Source: Eshraghiella crossota
Lineage (GTDB): Bacteria > Bacillota > Clostridia > Lachnospirales > Lachnospiraceae
Assembly (NCBI RefSeq): GCF_025148445.1
Contig: NZ_CP102270.1
Span: 992,001 to 1,056,000 of the forward strand
DNA length: 64,000 nucleotides
Direction of reading: 5' to 3'
In this document: positions 35,134-42,630 of the stretch, piece by piece
Layout of the letters: every line of letters starts with the position of its first letter
Position numbering within the stretch: the first letter of the stretch is position 1
The notes under the pieces: model-generated
Databases searched by the model: none
The model's input: only the letters and a program-made list of their open reading frames with translations
Told to the model about the DNA's origin: nothing
Made by a program: the position numbers and the translations under genes

Positions 35134-35174
35134 TTTCCTTCATATACATAATAAAAACATTCAAAGGATATGAT

Positions 35175-36800
35175 ATGGAAGGTAAAATTGATTCAGAACT
35201 ATTACTGGCACTTGATGTACCTGAAAAGGAACGGATTAAAACCGATGACCTTAATGTAGGTTACAGTGACGGAGTATGGGAACTGATTGTGAGATACAGT
35301 CATAATATTGTTACAGAAGTTACTGAATTAAACGGAAGCATAAAAGAGCTCTTAGGTGGATACGGGCTTGTCAGAATTCCAAGAGAAAATATTGACAGGC
35401 TGGCAGAAACCGATGGAGTTCTTTTTATTGAAAAACCCAAAAGCCTTCAGTATGAGTTGTTATATTCAAAGATAATTTCCTGCATGGAGCCTGATGTAAA
35501 CAGAAACGGGAACGGAGGAGAGGGTGTATATGTTGCGGTAATTGACAGCGGTATTGATTATTTTCATCCTGATTTTATTGTGGATGGCAAAACAAGGATT
35601 GCCGTTATTTACGATGAAGTTACAGGCAGAGTCTATTCAAGGGAAGATATTGACAATGCCATTGCAGAAAATAACAGGTCCTTGATTATGGACAAATCGG
35701 GACATGGAACAAGCGTGGCAGGTATTGCGGCAGGAAATAACGGTGTGGCATTTAAGTCGGATATAATAGTTGTAAAACTTGGCGAAGATAATTTTTTCAG
35801 TACGGCAAGACTTATGGAGGGAGTGGATTTTGCATTAAAATTTGCAATGGAAAATAACCGCCCGATTGCCATAAATATTAGTATAGGAAACAACTACGGT
35901 GCCCATGACGGAACATCACTATTTGAAACATATATAGATTATGTTACGGAAATATGGAAAAATAATGTGATTGTCGGCGCAGGCAATGAAGCTGATAAGC
36001 GTATACATACGATGGTGAAACTTAATGACCGGAGAAAAATGTGCGAATTTATTGTAGGAAATTACGAAGAGTCCATTGCCATACAGATATGGAAAAGGTA
36101 CTGGGATGATTTTTACATAGAAATAGAAAATCCTTCCGGAGAAAGGTATGTTGTGCCAAAAGGTGAGGGTATATATGAATTTAAGAGCACCGATGAATTA
36201 ATATATGTATATGTGGGAACTGCCACACCATACAGTTATAACAGCGAGATACTTTTACAGATTATTCCGGATAATGTATACGTAAAAAGCGGAATCTGGC
36301 AGATATTGTTTTATCCGGACAGTATTAAAGACGGAAAAATAGATTTGTGGATTTCCGGAAGAACGATGCTTACCGGGCAGACCGGATTTACAAGTGCGGT
36401 TCCGGAAACTACACTTACAATTCCATCCACGTCTTACAGGGTAATAACAGTGGGGGCATATAACGGAAGAACTTTTTCTTATGCTCCGTTTTCAGGCAGG
36501 GGTAATACTAAAAATCTTGTAACCGTAAAGCCTGATATATCGGCTCCGGGCGTGGATATATCAGCACCCTACCCCGGAGGCGGCTACAGGCTTGCAAGCG
36601 GTACGTCAGTTGCGGCACCTTTTGTGACCGGGGCAGCAGCAATACTTATGGAATGGGGGATTGTAAAAGGGAATGATTTCTTTATGTATGGAGAACGTTT
36701 AAAGGCAAAACTCATTAAGGATTCCATACAGAATAACGGGCAGAATATATGGCCAAACCGTCTTTTGGGCTGGGGTTTGTTATGCCTCAAAATAATTTGA
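35175..36800 (+). CDS. Subtilisin-like serine protease (S8, CspB-like)
   Basis: The 541-residue protein has a complete catalytic triad: Asp in VIDSGIDYFHP (about 124), His in GHGTSVAGIAAGN (about 176), Ser in ASGTSVAAPF (about 476). A prodomain-like segment covers 1-100 and a beta-rich insert lies between His and Ser (about 285-420), as in clostridial CspB-type germination proteases. No signal peptide is seen. It starts 41 bp after addA but is probably an independent unit. A spore-germination role is only a family suggestion. Confidence 0.9.
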   Translation: MEGKIDSELLLALDVPEKERIKTDDLNVGYSDGVWELIVRYSHNIVTEVTELNGSIKELLGGYGLVRIPRENIDRLAETDGVLFIEKPKSLQYELLYSKIISCMEPDVNRNGNGGEGVYVAVIDSGIDYFHPDFIVDGKTRIAVIYDEVTGRVYSREDIDNAIAENNRSLIMDKSGHGTSVAGIAAGNNGVAFKSDIIVVKLGEDNFFSTARLMEGVDFALKFAMENNRPIAINISIGNNYGAHDGTSLFETYIDYVTEIWKNNVIVGAGNEADKRIHTMVKLNDRRKMCEFIVGNYEESIAIQIWKRYWDDFYIEIENPSGERYVVPKGEGIYEFKSTDELIYVYVGTATPYSYNSEILLQIIPDNVYVKSGIWQILFYPDSIKDGKIDLWISGRTMLTGQTGFTSAVPETTLTIPSTSYRVITVGAYNGRTFSYAPFSGRGNTKNLVTVKPDISAPGVDISAPYPGGGYRLASGTSVAAPFVTGAAAILMEWGIVKGNDFFMYGERLKAKLIKDSIQNNGQNIWPNRLLGWGLLCLKII

Positions 36801-36818
36801 AACCACTAATAAAAATTC

Positions 36819-36850
36819 TTGACATCTAATAAACGTTAGTATATACTAAC
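36819..36850 (+). promoter_or_regulatory. Promoter and metal-repressor operator of the feo operon
   Basis: TTGACA (36819-36824), a 17-bp spacer and TATACT (36842-36847). The perfect 16-bp palindrome GTTAGTATATACTAAC (36835-36850) covers the -10 box. The same promoter and palindrome occur at 51658-51689. A DtxR-family repressor encoded at 41086 is the natural ligand. Confidence 0.85.
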
Positions 36851-36892
36851 CAACGAAAAGAGAAAAATTATCATACGCGAAGGAGGAACTTT

Positions 36893-37105
36893 ATGATGCC
36901 GCTGTCAATGATTAATGAAGGTGCAACAGGCACTGTAGCAAGAGTTGGTGGAAAGGAAGAGACAAGAAGATTTTTAGAGAATCTTGGTTTTGTACCTGGT
37001 GTTAGTGTAACTGTTATTTCCAGACTTGGAGGTAATATGATTGTTAATGTTAAGGATTCAAGAATCGCAATTGGTAATGATATGGCCAATAAAATAATGG
37101 TATAA
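36893..37105 (+). CDS. feoA: FeoA, first copy
   Basis: This 70-residue SH3-like protein has the pattern GFVPGVSVTVISR...NMIVNVKDSRIAIGNDMA, typical of FeoA, which assists the ferrous iron transporter FeoB at the membrane. The ribosome site AAGGAGG lies 7 bp before ATG 36893. It is the first gene of the operon behind the operator. Confidence 0.93.
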   Translation: MMPLSMINEGATGTVARVGGKEETRRFLENLGFVPGVSVTVISRLGGNMIVNVKDSRIAIGNDMANKIMV

Positions 37106-37121
37106 AAGGAGTAAGTTCAAG

Positions 37122-37340
37122 ATGACATTAAGAGAAGCTGCAATTGGACAGACCGTAAGAGTTAAGAAGCTTACCGGGGATGGTCCTGTCAAGAGAAGAA
37201 TCATGGATATGGGAATTACTAAAGGTGTCGAGATTAACATAAGAAAAGTTGCGCCACTCGGTGACCCTATCGAAGTTACCGTAAGAGGTTATGAATTGTC
37301 GGTAAGAAAAGCTGATGCCGCAATGATAGAGGTAGAATAA
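37122..37340 (+). CDS. feoA: FeoA, second copy
   Basis: This 72-residue FeoA-type SH3-like protein has GPVKRRIMDMGITKGVEI and GDPIEVTVRGYELSVRK. It differs clearly from the first copy, so the two are old paralogs that may act as distinct partners of FeoB. It follows the first copy after 16 bp and has AAAGGAG upstream. Confidence 0.93.
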   Translation: MTLREAAIGQTVRVKKLTGDGPVKRRIMDMGITKGVEINIRKVAPLGDPIEVTVRGYELSVRKADAAMIEVE

Positions 37341-37420
37341 TTTTTTTTGCATAAGAGTTATACCAGACTAACTTGCGATAGTTAAAACAAATTAATATAT
37401 ATCAGAAAAAGGAGAAGATT

Positions 37421-39817
37421 ATGTCATTAAAAATTGCACTCGCAGGTAATCCAAACTGCGGTAAAACAACATTATTTAATGCACTCACCGGTTCCAACCA
37501 GTTCGTCGGTAACTGGCCCGGCGTTACAGTTGAAAAAAAGGAAGGTAAGTTAAAGTTTGATAAAGAAGTAACAATCATGGACCTTCCGGGTATATATTCT
37601 TTATCACCTTACACACTTGAAGAGGTCGTAGCAAGAACATACCTTATTAATGAAAGACCGGATGCGATACTTAATATCGTCGACGGTACCAACCTTGAAA
37701 GAAATCTTTATCTTTCAACCCAGATAATGGAACTTGGAATACCTGTTGTAATGGCTGTCAATATGATTGACATTTTAGAGAAAACAGGAGATACGGTGGA
37801 CACTGATAAGTTAAGTGAAAAGCTTGGATGTACAGTTGTTAAGATTTCTGCTCTTAAGGGACGCGGAATCAAGGAAGCAGCAGAGCAGGCAGTTAAAGTT
37901 GCAAAAAAGAAAGAAATCAGCCAGGTTGTTCATTCCTTCGCAGATGATGTTGAATCCGTTATTGAAGAAGTAATGGATAAGGTAACAGGTGTTGACGATT
38001 CACAGAAACGTTTCTTTGCAATCAAGCTTCTGGAAAAAGATGATAAGATTGCAGAAATGATGAAAGATGTTCCGGATGTATCCGCAGAAATCAAGAAATT
38101 AGAGGATATGAAGGATGATGATGTTGAAAGCATTATTGTAAATGAAAGATATACATATATTTCTTCAATAATCGGAGATTGTATCAAAAAAGCAGCCAAG
38201 AAGAAACTTTCAGTATCAGATAAAATCGACAGAGTTGTAACCAACAGATTTGCGGCACTTCCAATATTTGCAGCAATCATGTTCCTTGTATATTTTGTTT
38301 CAATGAGTACAGTCGGTTCATGGGCTACGGACTGGGCTAATGACGGTGTATTCGGAGACGGCTGGCACTTATTCGGAATAGGTTCATCAAAGTACAGTGA
38401 AGCAACAGATGACTGGGCTGAAGAGAACATTTTCAGTAATGATGATGTTAAGGCAGTTCTTGAAAAAGCAGCAGAAGCTGATGTTATCGGCGCAGGTGAT
38501 TTATTAGATTCATTTGAAGATGCAGACTTTGATGCTTTTTCAGAAAATTACGGTTCGTATGCCGATTCCCTTGATGAAGCCGGATATTCAATAGCAGGTA
38601 TGTTACCTCTTGACGAAGAAGGCGAATTTGAAAGCCCTGACCCTGCAGATTATGGAGTCTGGGTACCTGGTATACCTGTTCTTGTAGAAAAAGGACTTAA
38701 CGCAATTCATTGTGTAGACTGGTTACAGAGCCTTATACTTGATGGTATTATCGCCGGTGTAGGTGCTGTACTTGGTTTCGTACCTCAGATGCTTGTATTG
38801 TTCATATTCCTTGCATTCCTTGAAGCGTGTGGTTATATGGCGAGAGTAGCTTTCATTATGGATAGAATTTTCCGTAAGTTCGGTCTTTCAGGAAAATCTT
38901 TCATTCCAATGTTAATCGGTTCAGGTTGTGGCGTTCCGGGTGTTATGGCTTCAAGAACAATCGAAAGCGACAGAGACCGTAAGATGACAATCATGACAAC
39001 AACATTTATTCCATGTGGTGCCAAGATGCCAATTATCGCAATGATAGGTACAGCATTATTCGGTGGTGCATGGTGGATAGCACCTCTTGCATACTTTGCA
39101 GGCGTGGCAGCAATTATCTGCTCAGGTATTATTCTTAAGAAAACGAAGATTTTCGCAGGAGACCCGGCACCATTCGTAATGGAACTTCCTGCATATCATC
39201 TTCCAACTGTAGGAAATGTATTAAGAAGCATGTGGGAAAGAGGCTCATCATTTATTAAGAAAGCGGGAACAATTATCCTTCTTTCATCAATTGTAATCTG
39301 GGCAGGCTCAGTATTCGGATGGGATAACGGATTTGGTTTCCATCCTGATATGGAACTTGCAGACAGTATATTAGGACATATCGGAAACGGTATTAAGTGG
39401 ATATTTGCTCCACTCGGATTTGGTGACGCAAGTGCAACAATTGCCACAATCATGGGTCTTGTTGCAAAGGAAGAAGTTGTCGGCGTATTTGGTGTTCTCG
39501 ACTTCATCGGTTTAACAAAACTTGCCGGAATTTCATTTATGTTATTTAACCTTTTCTGTGCACCATGTTTCGCCGCTCTCGGTGCAATCAAGAGAGAGAT
39601 GAACAGTGCAAAATGGTTCTGGATAACAGTGGCTTACCAGTGTGTATTTGCATACCTTGTATCATTTGTTGTATATAATATCGGCGGATTATTCACAGGC
39701 CTTGGATTTACAGTTGCCACAGCAATCGCAATCCTTATTGTAATTGGCTTTGTATATCTCTTAGTAAGACCATACAAAGAAAGCAATCACTTAAATGCAA
39801 AAGTTAAATTAGATTAA
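37421..39817 (+). CDS. feoB: Ferrous iron transporter FeoB
   Basis: FeoB imports Fe2+ through the membrane. The 798-residue protein has an N-terminal G domain (GNPNCGKTT, DLPGIYS, NMID) and a helical regulator (about 165-260). The membrane core has the conserved GSGCGVPGVMA gate motif near 505. An acidic segment of about 130 residues (about 300-430) lies between the first and second membrane helices and should face outside. Upstream, AGTTATACCAGACTAACT (37356-37373) is a degraded version of the feo operator. It has its own ribosome site AAAGGAG. Confidence 0.97.
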   Translation: MSLKIALAGNPNCGKTTLFNALTGSNQFVGNWPGVTVEKKEGKLKFDKEVTIMDLPGIYSLSPYTLEEVVARTYLINERPDAILNIVDGTNLERNLYLSTQIMELGIPVVMAVNMIDILEKTGDTVDTDKLSEKLGCTVVKISALKGRGIKEAAEQAVKVAKKKEISQVVHSFADDVESVIEEVMDKVTGVDDSQKRFFAIKLLEKDDKIAEMMKDVPDVSAEIKKLEDMKDDDVESIIVNERYTYISSIIGDCIKKAAKKKLSVSDKIDRVVTNRFAALPIFAAIMFLVYFVSMSTVGSWATDWANDGVFGDGWHLFGIGSSKYSEATDDWAEENIFSNDDVKAVLEKAAEADVIGAGDLLDSFEDADFDAFSENYGSYADSLDEAGYSIAGMLPLDEEGEFESPDPADYGVWVPGIPVLVEKGLNAIHCVDWLQSLILDGIIAGVGAVLGFVPQMLVLFIFLAFLEACGYMARVAFIMDRIFRKFGLSGKSFIPMLIGSGCGVPGVMASRTIESDRDRKMTIMTTTFIPCGAKMPIIAMIGTALFGGAWWIAPLAYFAGVAAIICSGIILKKTKIFAGDPAPFVMELPAYHLPTVGNVLRSMWERGSSFIKKAGTIILLSSIVIWAGSVFGWDNGFGFHPDMELADSILGHIGNGIKWIFAPLGFGDASATIATIMGLVAKEEVVGVFGVLDFIGLTKLAGISFMLFNLFCAPCFAALGAIKREMNSAKWFWITVAYQCVFAYLVSFVVYNIGGLFTGLGFTVATAIAILIVIGFVYLLVRPYKESNHLNAKVKLD

Positions 39818-39829
39818 TTACCGGGATAT

Positions 39830-40240
39830 ATGGAAAAAAAGTATTTAATAGATGAATTAAAGAAAAATGGTTTCAGAATAACAAAACAGAGAGAAATGTT
39901 ATTGGACATAATCCTTGAAAATAACTGCAGCTGTATTAAAGAAATTTATTATAAAGCCCAGAAAAAAGATAAAAACATAGGTTTTGCCACTGTTTACAGA
40001 ATGGTAAATATGCTTGAAAACATGGGCTTTATTAACAGAAAGAATATGTACAGGATAGCCTGCAGCGAGACCTGTAAAGCAGCACAGGGTTGTCTTATCG
40101 AATTTGATGACGATTCAAAACTGGAACTTTCCGGCACTGATTGGAATAAAGTAATATATGAGGGCTTGAAAGGGCTTCAATTACTTGACAACAGAAATAT
40201 AAGAAGTATATTATCTATTCCATGCAGTGAAGGAGAATGA
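39830..40240 (+). CDS. Fur-like winged-helix protein without histidines
   Basis: Residues 1-75 match the Fur DNA-binding domain (KKNGFRITKQREMLLDIIL, FATVYRMVNMLENMGFI). The usual metal-binding and dimerization part with its HHxH motif is replaced by a Cys-containing stretch (ACSETCKAAQGC) and a short acidic end. No histidine occurs in all 136 residues, so canonical Fur metal binding is impossible. It begins 12 bp after feoB and is followed by the ZIP gene, so it may be a feo accessory or feedback regulator. Confidence 0.82.
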   Translation: MEKKYLIDELKKNGFRITKQREMLLDIILENNCSCIKEIYYKAQKKDKNIGFATVYRMVNMLENMGFINRKNMYRIACSETCKAAQGCLIEFDDDSKLELSGTDWNKVIYEGLKGLQLLDNRNIRSILSIPCSEGE

Positions 40241-40244
40241 TTTT

Positions 40245-41027
40245 ATGAACAAAAACCTTATTATAACAATTCTGCTGCCTTTTTTAGGAACAACTCTCGG
40301 TTCGGCATGTGTTTTCATAATGCGTAATGAACTGAAAGTAAATACAAGAAAAATTCTTGCAGGCTTTGCCGCAGGGGTAATGGTAGCGGCATCTATATGG
40401 AGTCTTTTGATTCCGGCCATAGAACAGTCAGAAAAAATGGGAAAGTTATCCTTTATACCTGCATTTGCAGGCTTCTGGATTGGCACATTGTTTTTGCTTT
40501 TGTTAGATAAGGTGGTTCCCCATACACATATTGACAGTACGGATGAGGGACCTTCCACAACTTTAAAAAAAACAACAAAGCTTGTCCTTGCCGTTACCTT
40601 GCACAATATTCCGGAGGGCATGGCAGTAGGTGTGGTATGTGCCGGATGGTTAAGGAACAACGGCTCCATCAATATGCTTGGTGCACTGGCGTTATCCATA
40701 GGTATCGCAATCCAGAATTTCCCGGAAGGCGCAATCGTATCCATGCCGCTTAAATCAGAAGGCATGAGCAAGAAAAAAGCCTTTGTTATGGGTACATTAT
40801 CGGGAGTTGTAGAACCTGTTGCGGCAGTAATCACAGTATTGGCGGCAGGAGTTCTGATACCTGTGCTTCCGTATCTGCTTTCATTTGCAGCAGGTGCCAT
40901 GTTATATGTGGTTGTGGAGGAACTGATTCCTGAGATGACAGAGGGCAGTGATCACTCCAATATGGGAACAATCTTCTTTGCGGTTGGTTTTACATTGATG
41001 ATGGTGCTTGATGTGGCACTGGGATAA
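40245..41027 (+). CDS. ZIP-family metal transporter
   Basis: This 260-residue transporter has about eight membrane helices and both metal-site motifs: HNIPEGMAVG (helix 4) and QNFPEGAIVS (helix 5). These place it among ZIP proteins of the GufA/ZupT type, which import zinc, iron or manganese. The ATG at 40245 has AAGGAG upstream and lies 4 bp after the Fur-like gene; a GTG 18 bp upstream overlaps that gene and is less likely. It probably belongs to the same metal operon. Confidence 0.93.
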   Translation: MNKNLIITILLPFLGTTLGSACVFIMRNELKVNTRKILAGFAAGVMVAASIWSLLIPAIEQSEKMGKLSFIPAFAGFWIGTLFLLLLDKVVPHTHIDSTDEGPSTTLKKTTKLVLAVTLHNIPEGMAVGVVCAGWLRNNGSINMLGALALSIGIAIQNFPEGAIVSMPLKSEGMSKKKAFVMGTLSGVVEPVAAVITVLAAGVLIPVLPYLLSFAAGAMLYVVVEELIPEMTEGSDHSNMGTIFFAVGFTLMMVLDVALG

Positions 41028-41049
41028 AATAAAATATGCAGTTTATAAA

Positions 41050-41084
41050 AAAACGGTACATATCATTATGATATGTACCGTTTT
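41050..41084. terminator. Bidirectional terminator between zip and dtxR-like
   Basis: A perfect 16-bp stem AAAACGGTACATATCA / TGATATGTACCGTTTT with loop TTA. A-rich and T-rich flanks allow termination from both converging units. Confidence 0.93.
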
Positions 41085-41085
41085 A

Positions 41086-41466
41086 TTAATTATTCTCTTT
41101 AGTATTAGCCTTGATGTAATCCTTAATGGCAGCGTAGCTTTCGTTGCTTATAATATGTTCCATCTTACAGGCATCTTCTGTGGCGATATCCTCCGGAACA
41201 CCAAGGGAAATAAGCCATGATGAGATAAAACGATGCCTTTCATAGACTTTCTCGGCGATTTCCCTGCCTGATTCAGTCAGATATATAAAGCCCGCATCAG
41301 TAACCGTTATGTGTCCGTTGGATTTAAGATTCTTCATTGCAATACTTACGCTTGATTTCTTAAAATCAAGTTCATTAGCAACATCTACCGAACGTACTAC
41401 AGGTAATTTGTTACTGAGTATAAGGATTGTCTCTAAATAATTTTCAGCTGATTCGTTAATGATCAT
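41086..41466 (-). CDS. DtxR/MntR-family metal-dependent repressor
   Basis: The 126-residue protein starts MIINESAENYLETILILS, has the helix-turn-helix VRSVDVANELDFKKSSVSIA, and a short dimer domain with the metal-ligand pattern YERHRFISSW, EDACKMEH. It lacks the SH3 domain, as in MntR-type members. The ATG at 41466 behind GTGAGGT is preferred to a GTG at 41481. It probably binds the GTTAGTATATACTAAC palindromes when Fe2+ or Mn2+ is high. It is convergent with the metal transport operon. Confidence 0.93.
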   Translation of the reverse strand: MIINESAENYLETILILSNKLPVVRSVDVANELDFKKSSVSIAMKNLKSNGHITVTDAGFIYLTESGREIAEKVYERHRFISSWLISLGVPEDIATEDACKMEHIISNESYAAIKDYIKANTKENN

Positions 41467-41495
41467 TACATTGTACCTCACAAAATAATAATACT

Positions 41496-41524
41496 ATTTT
41501 AACATGAAAAAGTAGATTTATCAA
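41496..41524 (-). promoter_or_regulatory. Promoter of the DtxR-like gene
   Basis: TTGATA (41524-41519), a 17-bp spacer and TAAAAT (41501-41496) on the minus strand, 30 bp before the start. No copy of the palindrome overlaps it, so autoregulation through that site is not indicated. Confidence 0.6.
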
Positions 41525-41572
41525 ATGTTTTACTATATAATTAAATATCATTAACATAAAAAGGTTGAAAAG

Positions 41573-42613
41573 ATGGGCGAAGAACAGATTCATAAGAGAA
41601 GAGTACGCTATAAAGGTACTCATCCGAGAAAATTCAGTGAGAAATATAAAGAACTCAATCCTGAAAAATACGGCGATACAATAGAAAAAGTCATAAGCAA
41701 GGGCAGTACACCTGCGGGAATGCACATTCCTATAATGGTGGAGGAGATTCTTGATGTATTAAAGGTACAACCGGGAGATGTGGGGCTTGATGCCACATTG
41801 GGATATGGTGGACATTCAGGTAAGATTCTTGAAAAATTAAAGGGCAGCGGTCATTTATATTCCCTTGACATAGACCCTATAGAAATAGTCAGGACAGAAA
41901 AGAGATTAAGGGATAAAGGCTTTTCGGAGGATGTTTTTACGGTTATAAGGACTAATTTCAAAAATATAGACGAAGTCAGTGGGACAGCCGGTAAATTTGA
42001 TTTCCTGATGGCAGACCTTGGAGTATCTTCCATGCAGATTGATAACCCGGAGAGAGGTTTTTCATACAAAAACGAAGGCCCGCTTGATTTACGCCTTGAC
42101 CCGTCAAAGGGAGAACCGGCTTCGGAAAGATTAAAGAAACTTACAAAAGACGAATTTACGGGTATGTTAATAGAAAATTCCGATGAGCCTTATGCAAAAG
42201 AAATTGCAACCGAGGTATTTAACGAATTCAGAAAGAAAAAAGAGATAAATACCACCACAGACTTATATAAGGCAATAGAAAAGGCACTTTCTTTTATACC
42301 TGAAAAAGAACGTAAAGATGCGGTTAAAAAATCCAGCCAGAGAACTTTTCAGGCACTGAGGATAGACGTAAACAGCGAATTTGAAGTGCTGGAAGAATTT
42401 TTACAAAAGCTGCCGGATGTAATGAAAGAGGGCGGAAGAATAGCAATCCTTACATTTCACTCAGGAGAAGACCGCCTTGTTAAGCAGTATTTTAAAATGT
42501 ACAAAAGAGACGGCGTTTTATCGGAAATATCAGATGTTATAAGACCGTCAGCAGCAGAATGTGCCAGAAACGGAAGGGCCAGGTCCACGAAATTAAGATG
42601 GGCGGTCCGCTAA
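41573..42613 (+). CDS. rsmH: 16S rRNA m4C1402 methyltransferase RsmH, long form
   Basis: RsmH methylates N4 of C1402 in 16S rRNA in the ribosomal P site. The 346-residue protein has a typical MTase core: HIPIMVEEILDVL, LDATLGYGGHSG, ADLGVSSMQIDNPERGFSY and TFHSGEDRLVKQYF. About 45 extra basic residues precede the core. It does not lie in a division/cell-wall cluster, so it may be a second RsmH of the organism. It is followed by a ribosomal GTPase. Confidence 0.93.
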   Translation: MGEEQIHKRRVRYKGTHPRKFSEKYKELNPEKYGDTIEKVISKGSTPAGMHIPIMVEEILDVLKVQPGDVGLDATLGYGGHSGKILEKLKGSGHLYSLDIDPIEIVRTEKRLRDKGFSEDVFTVIRTNFKNIDEVSGTAGKFDFLMADLGVSSMQIDNPERGFSYKNEGPLDLRLDPSKGEPASERLKKLTKDEFTGMLIENSDEPYAKEIATEVFNEFRKKKEINTTTDLYKAIEKALSFIPEKERKDAVKKSSQRTFQALRIDVNSEFEVLEEFLQKLPDVMKEGGRIAILTFHSGEDRLVKQYFKMYKRDGVLSEISDVIRPSAAECARNGRARSTKLRWAVR

Positions 42614-42630
42614 GCGAGGAGAAATCTAAA

